From NCBI GenBank assembly GCA_005406025.1, contig BGZK01000719.1, positions 241,440 through 305,439 of the forward strand: 64,000 nt of DNA, read 5' to 3'. This document shows positions 50,275-60,574 of the stretch, piece after piece. The position numbers and the translations under genes are program-made. How positions within the stretch are numbered: position 1 is the first letter of the stretch; every line of letters begins with the position of its first letter. Source of the DNA: Eumeta japonica. Its lineage: Eukaryota; Arthropoda; Insecta; Lepidoptera; Psychidae. The notes beneath the pieces are model-generated. The model did no database searches and was not told the origin of the DNA. It worked only from the letters and a program-made list of their open reading frames with translations.

Positions 50275-50780
50275 GTCGCCATTACGTAAACAAACGCAAC
50301 GTTAGCCCCGTAACTTCATACGGCGAATCGCAAACCAAAAAAAAAAGCCTTAAAAAAAAGCAAATTATTATATTTCTGAGCTAACGTTTCATGTGACTCA
50401 ATCGCGCGCGCTTACGTCACGAGGCCGGGCTGTGTGCACAAGTGCGCGTGCGCGGAGACATCGGCGCGGGCGTTGTTTTCCCGCGTTCATGTCGCCCCAT
50501 TATGAGGAGGCTGCAATTGTAATATAATTAAGCGGCATCGTCCCAGTCAGTCGTGCCAGCTGATTATTATGCGTGATCACCATTTAAATGTTAATTAGAT
50601 TTATTAACCGGCCCACCTGTACAAATCGTGCTGTGGATGCATGAGTTCATTCGGCGACAAACACGCCGGCTTTGGCCGTTGTGAATTAACATAAGCCGGC
50701 CGTTTACAAATGTTAACTAGGCGTGCGTTCTGTGATACGCGACTCCGGCTAGATAATCACTATTTCGGCGGCTTATCTTT
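50275..50780. promoter_or_regulatory. GC-rich island with homeodomain core, candidate enhancer
   Basis: CG-dense sequence (tcgcgcgcgcttacgtcacg, gcgcgtgcgcggagacatcg) followed by a TAATTA at 50592-50597 and several gccgg words (50668-50700). It contains a CRE-like tTACGTCAc near 50412. It lies about 3.5 kb inside the first intron from exon 1. No splice-bounded open frame is seen. Confidence 0.45.
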
Positions 50781-51479
50781 TTATTTTTAATTTCTTTATT
50801 ACTATATTCGAGATAGTTGTATGTTTATATAAATATACAACAAAATTAGATTCAATATTGGTACTATTTGAACGTAATAATAAAATAATATACCAATAAA
50901 AGCAATATGCTAATGAAAGATTCAAAATATGTAAGAATATTTAAGGACGGGATAAAATATTTATATATTTATTTATATCAAAAGTGTCATAAAAATGTTC
51001 CTATTTACATTCCTATTTAGAATGATTGAAGACCAAACATAATTTAATAAGAAAATACATATTTTTATGGAAAAATAATATACAACTTTGACGTTAATTA
51101 GTAAATAAGACATAGCACTTGTCATAAACATAATACATTAACACGGGAGACATTACTATAAAAGATTTATAAGTTTCGTATTTCTTGATTTATTATATAA
51201 TTTTTCAAATACTGGATAATGATCCTTCATGTGTTCTGTTCATTTATGTTCTTTATATTTCAACAAACCTGAATTTATTTTTCTATACATTATTAATTAT
51301 ACGAAGATTTCAAATTACAAGCACATTTTTAGTAAAACACAATGATTTATGCGTGGGTATACAATACAGGTAAATAATTATGTTTACTTTTAAAATTAAT
51401 TTTGTATGTGAGTATTTTCTATGGATACAGAACGACATATACAAATTATACGATGAAACAAATCATTTTTCCAGCCTTG
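50781..51479. other. AT-rich intronic stretch, nothing recognised
   Basis: AT-rich sequence without supported features. Confidence 0.5.
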
Positions 51480-51860
51480 GACGTTGTACCATATCGCACG
51501 CGTCGTAAACAAAAGATTTTCGTATGTCGCTACCTACCTAGATTAGGAAGAAACAGATGAGAAGGATCGTATCGATGGCATTACTATACCTACGTCACTT
51601 TCCTACTTGCTAAACTTTCTCCTGTCATTTATTTATAATGCATCCGTTCAACTTATCGAATTAATCAACAAATCGCCGTTGCGGCTACCGTACGCACACG
51701 ATCATTTGTCAAGAGCCACAGCTGCCGCGATGAGCTGGCGAAACCCAGGACGTCGCTCGAATTGTTTAGTCGGATCTAGCTAATTAATCGATAGATCGAT
51801 GCGCAGATTGTCCGGCGGCGTTTCCGGTGAAGGTGAACGTTTCGTCGCCGGAGTAAGAAT
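51480..51860. promoter_or_regulatory. GC-richer island with TAATTA-ATCGAT pair
   Basis: Contains adjacent TAATTA (51781-51786) and ATCGAT (51787-51792) followed by agatcgatgcg, next to tccggcggcgtttccggtga. It is non-coding and lies about 2.4 kb inside the first intron from exon 1. Confidence 0.42.
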
Positions 51861-54120
51861 TATTATTAATTTTATATTACACTAAATTCAAGAAGTGTAA
51901 ATTCATATTGTCATGGGTACGTAACTAACTATATAATATTTAAGTAGCGATTTGTTTAATTTCATCTTTAATTCCAAAACTATTTTTTTAAGTTAATACT
52001 TCTTTAGGCGCGTTACGAAAAAGTGGTGATAGTGATTTTTTGATGCGCCGCGCATATTGTAACAAAAAGTATGAAATTGGTTGCTGAAACTCTTGTTAAG
52101 TCTTGAAAGTGCGCATCATATTTAATAACGGTATTCAGTTGTATTCAAAGTATTTGTATATCTAAATACACAAGACATGTTGTATTTTTTATCCCAACGG
52201 TCACACATGATCACAGTTAGACGTATGATTTAGATTTGGTCTCCAATGCTAGCATTTAAATGTGTTTGTATGAATGAGTCGCGTATGAACGTTTAGAAAT
52301 TGAATTCGATGTATCGCCACCATCTGTGGCCATACTTATAGATAAGTATATCATATATATAAAAATGTGCATACCAGAAATTTTAATTTCAAAAACTGAA
52401 TTTCATTTTACCCTAGTCCTCGCGTTTACCGATTTCATAAATTTAACCATATAATGATTATAGTCCGTTATAATAATTATCATTTGTATGAAGGATTACT
52501 TTTAATTTATATACAGATAAACGTAAAACGTTTCGGATAGTTATATTTGCGTCAATCTAACGGAATAAATAAATTTAAACCGAGTGAGTTTCAAATTTAT
52601 TCCTTTGAGTAGGTGCCACGTAAGAAGCTTTGACATTATTTGATTCTACATCCACTTTATTTTATTTAAAATGAGGAAAGGACGAGAAGTTATGAACGAA
52701 TTTTAAAAATGTGAAGGCAATACAAAATATTTTTGAAATAATACTCTTCAGTGGCGGCATCCTGTGGAATTTCTATTTTCGTAGAATTACAGGTTATATT
52801 CAACGTTAGGTCGATGAAAAAGCGACACAATAAATGTACCACAATACTGAAATTATGCAGGGTGTAGTTTACAATAGGTAGGTAGGTTCATAAATGTAGC
52901 AATCTCACTTAAACGAAAATAATGGTATTAATAAGTAACTAGTTTCACATAAATTATGTCCTCGTAAAATAAAATTAAAATTCTTTTTTCTTTGTCGAAT
53001 GTGATTGCATTATTGTAATCATTTCAAATAGGTATTAGAAGATTTAATTTTATGTCTTGTGAATATGTTTATAGACGTGTGTGAACTCCATGTTGGTAAT
53101 AATGTACAATTTCTCTTTCACAGATCTTTCTTTGTGACTTAAAAAAGATTAGGTTTCTTTGTATTGAAGAAGACAATCTTTCATTTCACTCTTTCTTAAT
53201 GTGTACAGCTTGGAGTATAAATGCTGAATTGAATTCTAACAATTTATTGAGAATATGATCTGTAATCAAACAGATTATTTTCATATATTTGTTTGTAATA
53301 TTATTGATATTAATCTTGACTAATATTAATAATGGCAATTGAATTTAAAAAATATATTTAAAAGATTCGAATGCAGTTTATGTTTTTATCCACTTAGCTT
53401 GGGGACAATTATTAAAACTTTAAATAAAATAATTTGAGAAAATTTCAATACATAATTTTCAATATTCCATAAATAATTTGAAGCAGGTATTATAAAACTA
53501 CATTTCTCAAATTTAAAAAGCAACAAAACAAGCTGATCTTTAAACGGAAAAATATACAAATTAAAAAGTTCGCCTAAATATTGATTTATTATTATCTAAT
53601 ACTTAGGAATGAAATACTTGTGCCGTTTTACTAAAATATGTGACATGCACTTGTCTATATAGAGTTGTATTTTCTATTTACTAACTATACTACACAATAG
53701 GACCTAATAGAAAAAAAAATTGTGCTCGTTATAGCACTATCCTTCTGCAAGAGGCAGGTTTTTTTTTTATATACATTTACATGTTGTAATGAAAGATTTC
53801 AGATCAATATCTATTTAGTCAGTTAGTTACACAAGTCATATGCACAATGGTTGTCGGTTTTTTATACGTTGCTATATGGTTTTGGTTTTCTAATATAGGT
53901 ACATGTATTTAAATTTTCACCGGTCACAATTGTCGGTAAGTTTTAAACGCGTTTAGGGCGGTCAATGGTTAAAAAGTACATTTTGAGTTAAAAATATAAA
54001 ACAACTTAATCTAAAAGAAGTTTGTATAGGATGTGGTCTTATAGCGAAGCGACACAAACTGACGCCTAAATATGGTGAATGCTCTATTATAAATATTCAA
54101 GATAAATAATAAGAAACGGG
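51861..54120. other. AT-rich intronic stretch next to exon 1
   Basis: No further exon, RNA gene or mobile element recognised. Confidence 0.5.
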
Positions 54121-54218
54121 CAAACGAATTTATTAGATTATCTCTATTGACCGGGGATTCATTTGCCGATCTACGAAGCACGTAGGAAGTCCGAGATTAG
54201 ATGTATCAATTAACTCAC

Positions 54219-54348
54219 GGTTGGGCGATATGTTTAAGGGTTGCGAGATAGCAGCCGCCGTCGGGGGCGCTGAGTCCATCTTCCAGGGCGCGCAGCACGA
54301 CGCGGGCGAGAACTCGGGCGTGGGGCCGGCGCCGGCCGATATCAACAT
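54219..54348 (-). CDS. eyg: First coding exon of the eyegone-type Pax gene
   Basis: Seen: ATG at 54346-54348 (minus) with A at -3, an in-frame TAG four codons upstream (54361-54363), 43 codons, and a donor C|GTGAGT after base 54219. The peptide starts MLISAGAGPTPEF and ends SQPLNISPN plus one base (phase 1). Joining that C to the TG of the 13876 exon gives a leucine and keeps the frame, so the proteins join as ...NISPN-L-PVSPSSS. A second in-frame ATG lies at 54277-54279 (residue 24). Inference: the assignment rests on strand, phase, splice signals, composition and the CpG-rich setting; no domain lies in this short N-terminus. Intermediate exons or other starts cannot be excluded. Confidence 0.6.
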
Positions 54349-54900
54349 GGTCGCTGCCGACTACCTTTCGACGACTCTATTTCGGCTGCCTGTCGTTATG
54401 GCCGACACTGACGTCCCTTCTCATAGTTCGCGCGACGCGAATTCATCAAGTGCCCGGAACGAGGTGAGCGAACGCGGCGCGGACGCACTCCGTCGAAGCT
54501 CAGTGAGGACACTGAAGTGTGCGCTTGGCGGCGCGGCGCGCCCACCCGCGCCCACTCCCATTCGTACGCCTCGGGTAAATCATTGTCGTCGAACAATAAC
54601 AACAAAAAAAAAACCTCCTCCGCCGCCGCTGCCTCCGCGCACGCCTCTCGCTCTAACGCTCCTAATTCGATTTCTGTACGCGTTAAAACTACGCGGCCCG
54701 CGCTCAATTCGACCGCCGAGCTCCGTCCCGTTCTCGGCTCCTCCGAATTGAACACCGCCGACGCTCGTCCGAGCGATACTACCTTTTCATGTGAACCTCT
54801 TCTAGCTCATAATTCCGTGTGATAATACTGACAAACATACGACATTACGGATGTAAAGCCGCTCGGAACTACTCCTGCTCGCACTCGTTCGCTTTGGGGT
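54349..54900 (-). promoter_or_regulatory. CpG-rich 5'UTR / core promoter region of the Pax gene
   Basis: Seen: the most sustained GC- and CpG-rich stretch of the window (54220-54780) lies directly upstream of the candidate start codon. It contains arthropod initiator-like TCAGT words on the minus strand at about 54512-54516 and 54827-54831. Neither has a TATA box about 30 bp upstream or a good DPE at +28, so no start site is chosen. Open reading frames on both strands here reflect few stop codons in GC-rich DNA; none has recognisable content. Confidence 0.45.
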
Positions 54901-55892
54901 AAGCTTGCACGGCACGAAAGGGACAGGTGCTCTACCGAAGCGGAGTTTACGGTAGTGAGCACAGGTGATCTTTTACCACTTCCCCTCGTAGTCGAAAACG
55001 GTGAATAGCGCCGTCTCTCTCGAGCTATACTTAGTTCGCTATTGAAATGTAAGATAGAGTTATTTGAAGTTTAGCAGCTTAGCGCTAACTGTTCTCGACT
55101 TCCGTTTTAATAGTCGGGCTAACGTTGTAAGATCAAATCTAATTAACAGGGGTTGGCCACACTCGAACATATTTTGCTGCCGTATGATTTTGTAAGGGAA
55201 TTTCGATACAACCTTCCTCGATCCGTTGATGACATAAAAATCAGACACTTGGGTACTTATTCTGCTCATGTTCTACTTTACAGAGTTCTTATGATGGACT
55301 AGGAAAAGTTTGTCGCACAGATATCAACGCAATAAGTAAATTACACCTAACAGTTTGTTGAACTATAATGATCATGATGGTCTCACCTCATTTTCTTAAT
55401 CATCACAGGCAATTGAAAATGCGTGCCTGACCATTAAAAAGCATCTGTACATACATGTTTACAGTTTTTTCTTATGGTATCGATTTTTATACATTAATTT
55501 CTACTAATTTTGAAAATAAAATATTTATTAAAGCTATTGCAAATAATATTTGAAATGCATCTGAATGTTAATTACTTAAGGGAATGCTATTTTTCTAACA
55601 TATTCAGGGATTGTATTATAGTTATACACTTAAATATATTATGGGGTCACATACATATTATACAATGTAGCTGGTTTGTGACCAACCGCATAGTTATTGA
55701 GTACTTAGTTTATACAAATGACATACCTACACCTACACCTAACTTAATTAGTTTTATTTTGTGTATGTGTCTATTTTAAAATATGTAAAGCAAAGGTATA
55801 TTTCGTCATAGTTTTTTTTTATAGACAATTACTAGATACGTTGATTATCTTTCGTAATTTCCTATATATTTGATGCTATTAACATTGAATTG

Positions 55893-55943
<51 letters not shown>

Positions 55944-56184
55944 AAACGATTGTCTTTTAACAATAAAAAATGGATTTACAAATAAAAACAAGTAGTCAAG
56001 ACATCTGCTGTACCTACTATAATAAGGGTAATTTAAACCTCAACAAAACAAAACAAAACAAAAATCGGTAAAACAAAGAATTCTTAATACATCCATATGT
56101 CGATGATTGAAGGGCTCAAAGGAATATCAATACACGTACAATGAAAACTAAAAGCAATTATATCAATATTATTTCGTGTATGTA
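54901..56184. other. Upstream flank, mostly AT-rich
   Basis: The GC-richer promoter side fades by about 55060. An (AT)n tract at 55896-55941 and a short (CAAAA)n at about 56043-56062 are present. No gene is supported. Confidence 0.5.
55896..55941. repeat. (AT)n microsatellite, about 46 bp
   Basis: Uninterrupted alternating AT. Confidence 0.96.
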
Positions 56185-56450
56185 CTTAACCCACCCACGG
56201 CCCGGCTGTATCGAAAGCCGCACAAATAAACGGTTTTATCAGTTTGAGCCTTTTAAACGTAATTATAGGGAAAGAATGCTCGCCCGGAGCTCCGGCGGAA
56301 ACGCGACTGGCTGACGGCCTTTTGTGTCAGTTTTATTAAGTGCGAGCGAAGTCTGTGATTTTATTCAATCTAGATTGAAAGTATTGCGGCACGGCTGTCG
56401 GCCGCGGTTTATATTGTATCCGGGCCGTTGTTGCGGTAGTATTATTATTT
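56185..56450. promoter_or_regulatory. GC-richer island with 16-bp palindrome
   Basis: CG-containing block (gcccggagctccggcggaaa, gctgtcggccgcggttta) with the perfect palindrome ttcaatctagattgaa at 56364-56379. Non-coding; about 1.8 kb upstream of the presumed first exon. Confidence 0.4.
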
Positions 56451-57526
56451 TTTTTTCATTCTCCTGGTGAACTCTAAAACTGATTCGTTTTGTTTATTTC
56501 AATGCGAGAATTAAAAAGCAATGATGATTATCGCATAAAATAATTACAGTATTTTAAATTGTCATTTTTTATTTAAAATCATATTTGATTAGACAGAGAA
56601 TTTATCTACCTACTTAGTATTGATAGCGTTAAAATTACGTCACATTTATCAGTATTTCTTTATCATAGGACTATTAATTAGTATGAAATAAATAGTTTTT
56701 CATTCTACCATAGAATTTTTTGCGCATTCAATAAGTATTAAAGTTAAAACCGCTCGAACGTTAAGCCGACGGTTTTGTACGTCATCATCGTATTAATGAC
56801 AAAAGATTACTAGCGGCCAGAGGGAAGATTGAAGATTCGAGCTCTTCAACCTGAATTGCGATTGTGGGAGGTCATCTCGCGGGAGTGGGGCTGATCGAAT
56901 ATTAAATTATATTATCGATATTTTTGTGGTTTACTTTGTATATGTATATAAAGATACGAAACAATTTGCAATGTTTTATTTCGCACCGAGTCCGAGGAAG
57001 TGGATTACGATAGCGCATTGTTTCTTTTTGCGATCTTCCCACTTTAACACATAGATTCGTCCTGCCCGTGCACAATTATCAGCTGTATTGAAAGTTTATC
57101 AACATTTTTGATATTATTTAGTACATTTATAAGATGAATACACATATTAATACCTGTAGCATTTGAACTTATCTTACGTAGATCTATATAATAATTATGG
57201 AGGATAACGGAAATCATTATGCGCGATATTTTAAATAGATTCAATCGTACTCAATCCGTATTTGCGTTTTATTTTTCCTAAACTGAAAGTAAATCGCTGA
57301 ATACGTGGACACAATCCGCTTCGTACATTAATTATTTATATCAGGTGTAGCATCACGAATCCCTGGTATAGCGACGGTGTGTTCTAACTTAGCGGAAGCT
57401 GAGCAATCGTATCGATAATTCCTCGAACTATTACGATTTCAGCAGTTTTTTTCACATAGGATACTGAAAAAGTGATGCAAGTCATTGAAATGACGAATTC
57501 GTGCAATATTTTTGATTACTTAAAGA

Positions 57527-57573
57527 AATTAAATCCAATGCGGATATGGATCATATCAGCATTGGATTTAATT
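57527..57573. other. 47-nt nested hairpin
   Basis: Outer arms aattaaatccaatgc (57527-57541) and gcattggatttaatt (57559-57573) pair perfectly. The enclosed sequence contains a second inverted pair gatatg/catatc, so nearly the whole stretch is palindromic. Confidence 0.85.
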
Positions 57574-58880
57574 CGCCCATTCACCCATAATGGATCAAAT
57601 TTGATCTATTGTAAATATTTTTTTTAATATTTCCAACTGATCAGCATACAAAAATACGAGTACACTGTCTAAAGCCACGAGCTATGAAGTGAGCCGTCAT
57701 GCAGGTGGATATATGCAGTATACAATATTTTACAATCTGTTCTTATTATTTGTTTGCGTGTATCACATATATTTATATTGTTTGCAATTTAAATACGTCA
57801 GCCCTAAATCACACTAGCTCAAGATGAAGGGCTTAACGGCTAAATCCTTCAAACTTAAATAAAATGATTGGTGAGTGCGTATGTCCTTAAACCTAGCAAA
57901 TTATGTATTTATACCTTAACATAATTTAAACGCTCCTAGCACATATGTCTTAAATGTATTCATTGGCTTTTGATTTAAATGTGATACTTGTATTATCCAT
58001 ACTTGTATATATTTTATTCGTCAATAGATTAAATTTTGGTTTATTTAAAAAAATATTTACGTTACTAGGTATGTAACATATTATGTGCGATATTAATATT
58101 TATCCTTATTTTATTTACAAAAAGCCATCAAAACTTAAATTCATCATTTTTGCAGTTCTTTGATTAATGGATTTGAAATCGATTAGAAATAACATCTAAA
58201 TCCTGTCCGTGCGCACTCACCTGCAGCTTATACTTCAAAAATTATTTTTCGTAAAGGAGATGTGAATCAAATGTGTTTAAAATATTAATTTTCTGCGTTG
58301 TCGCAGAAACAATTTAATTTTTATTTTAGTACAAAAAAAAGTGAGGGAGGGATTGTAACAGAGGAATTAATAGACAAACCGGCAATACAAAAGCTTCCTG
58401 TAGATTACGAACCGTAAAAAAATATATATTCTTTTTCTATATTTTAAAGTTTTCATTTAAAAAATGCTGTAAATTGTTATATATTAACGACAAATTAACA
58501 TCAGTTGAAAAAACAAGGTTTTTTTTTTTAATTTTTTTTTTGCAATCGAATAAAAACCCACAATACTAGGAATTGTTAATACTTGAATCTATTTCATCGC
58601 GGATTATTTAGGCAACCTCGTATTTTAAATTTTTTTTTCATCTAAAAAATTGTAAACAATTAATTTGTAATATCCATCTCATCTGCATAGAATATATTTT
58701 CATTAAATTACTTAGCATAACTTTTACAAATATTTCCAAAAGTATCGGTATTAATTCTACCTGTCTTAGCGAATAGTTTACAATGAATTTTGATTTACTT
58801 GATTGAAAATAATCCATATTTTATACAAAAATGTATCCAAAGAATGTAGTTATACGGTAAATAGTAAGTAATGCGAAAAA

Positions 58881-58914
58881 ATCTTACTATTTAATTATAA
58901 TTAAATAGTAAGAT
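58881..58914. other. 34-bp perfect palindrome
   Basis: atcttactatttaatta is followed directly by its exact reverse complement with no loop. A-rich and T-rich flanks nearly extend it. It would extrude as a cruciform. Confidence 0.93.
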
Positions 58915-59689
58915 ATTTTTGCTTCTGGATATCTGTCCAAAAGGGAAAGCTTAGAGGCTATTCATTTATTTAATATATCCACTATTTATTTATTTATTAT
59001 ATCTACCAAGGAACAGTAAATAAATGGATAGTCTCATATTTTAGGCAAAATATTCGACAAATGTATTTCAAATAATACGTTACTGAAGACATTACTGATT
59101 GTAATTAAAAAAGCCTAGTACTTTTTTTCTAATTTCTAATGTTCTAATTTGCCAACATCAACTAAGTAGACCAGTTATTTAGCAATAACATTATTATTTA
59201 ACAGATTAATTATTTATTTCGAATCGAAGTAAATATTAACGTTTTGAAGTCCATAATTAGGAAGGTCTTATTATAAAGAGTTCCTCGCCCGATCAACTAA
59301 GAGGTCAATTTGACGCGCTACTAAGTCCATATTCCATTCGTGAAACGGTAACACACTTGAAAGTTGATTTCTTTAGTATTCTTCAGGAAGTTTTGGTGTA
59401 CGGTTATTAGTAACCGTTACCGTAGAAGCGTGCCATGAGGTGTCATACTGCAGGACAATCGCCCTTATGGGTACGTTACTATGATCATTATTCAAATTTG
59501 ACGTATTAAGGTCAATATTCTAATAAAAATAATTATAAATTGAAAAGAAATTGAACTTTATGCCCAAATAGAACCTTTTAGTACACTAAATAATTTTTTT
59601 CATTATTCGTGTTCCTACAATATTCAAATATTTCATCATTGCTTAATCAATTTTTATTAAAATGTTCAAAATTAAATAATAAAAAAACA

Positions 59690-59940
59690 AGTATAATAAC
59701 ATTTCGAACATCCTCCCAACTCCCCGGCCGGGTGTGCATTACGCGGAGACAGCGTCCGCCGCGCGCAGGATTTAGTGCGCCGATGCGGCGTGGGCGTCGC
59801 CTAATGAATATATTTATTTATCAGCGGCCACTTGTCCCGCGTTATCGCCGCGCCCGCGCCGAGAGGACCCTTGTTAGCGGCCGATACGCTCGCCTCTCCC
59901 GGACCGACCCGCAAACGTAGAGACAGGTAGGCGTTTGAAT
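59690..59940. promoter_or_regulatory. GC-rich island, candidate regulatory element
   Basis: GC-rich core (cgcggagacagcgtccgccg, cgcgttatcgccgcgcccgc) with a central atgaatatatttatttatc. A 103-codon open frame crosses it, but it is arginine-rich from composition and has no recognisable domain. Confidence 0.4.
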
Positions 59941-60461
59941 TAAATAAGTAAGTGTCGTGAGCCAGCGAAGTACGAAGCGAAGTATTTCGTGAATTGTCTG
60001 TTACCTATTTATTTGGTTTTATCATACAGAGGTGAAATCGTTTTGAAAAAAATCCAGTAAAAAAATTGCATTTGTAGTACCATACACATGATGGAAGCGA
60101 AAGCTTTTAAAATTAGAGACATCATTATTAATAAAATTTTAATAGTTTAAATATATATATATATTTATATATATATTTAATAACTCCTCATGGATACAAT
60201 TAAACAACAATTTTGGCGACTCTAGGACGTAAGTACCAGCCGCCCTTTTCTCGTGCAGCTCTATTTATTATCGTTTCACGTTTACTTCAGCATGTTTTTG
60301 TCAGCATAATTGTTACGATTAGCCACCCTTAATATTTGACCGCCCCGACTCGGGCCTATTTGTCTATGTGAAATCCGCCACTGCAGGACAGAAACATAAA
60401 AAAAGTAAATAATCGCGAAACGTTATAATATTAAATATAAATTACAGTTGGTAGTGGTAAA
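59941..60461. other. AT-rich flank, nothing recognised
   Basis: A short atatat run at 60150-60178. No gene is supported. Confidence 0.45.
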
Positions 60462-60462
60462 G

Positions 60463-60574
60463 GCACGAAACTTTGCCGTTCTGAATTGTGCGCGAATGTA
60501 ATGCGGTTTACCACCCCTCCTCAGTAATCAGGTGACGCTTTCGTAACTAACTTTACAACGGCAGAGTTTCGTGC
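60463..60574. repeat. 112-bp unit with 18-bp inverted ends (MITE-like)
   Basis: gcacgaaactttgccgtt (60463-60480) and aacggcagagtttcgtgc (60557-60574) are inverted copies with one mismatch, around a CG-containing centre. Directly beyond lie two acaacgcgc repeats (about 60601 and 60628). It may be a miniature transposon or a symmetric regulatory element. Confidence 0.5.

Larger units (their letters stand above)
13877..54218 (-). other. Inferred 40.3-kb first intron
   Basis: Bounded by GTGAGT (54213-54218 on the complement) and TTTCAG (13877 side). It contains the transposons and most candidate regulatory islands described separately. Long first introns packed with enhancers are common in insect Pax and homeobox genes. 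The span is an inference from the two-exon model; unrecognised short exons could interrupt it. Confidence 0.5.
56451..59685. other. AT-rich upstream flank
   Basis: Two strong palindromes (57527-57573, 58881-58914) are listed separately. Otherwise AT-rich DNA with short open frames of no recognisable content. Confidence 0.5.

Noticed and set aside
54221..54751. 176-codon plus-strand open frame over the presumed first exon
   Set aside because: It lies in GC-rich DNA where stop codons are rare, is matched by frames on the opposite strand, becomes poly-Pro/Arg, and has no recognisable domain. The minus-strand exon with splice donor and phase match is a better explanation.
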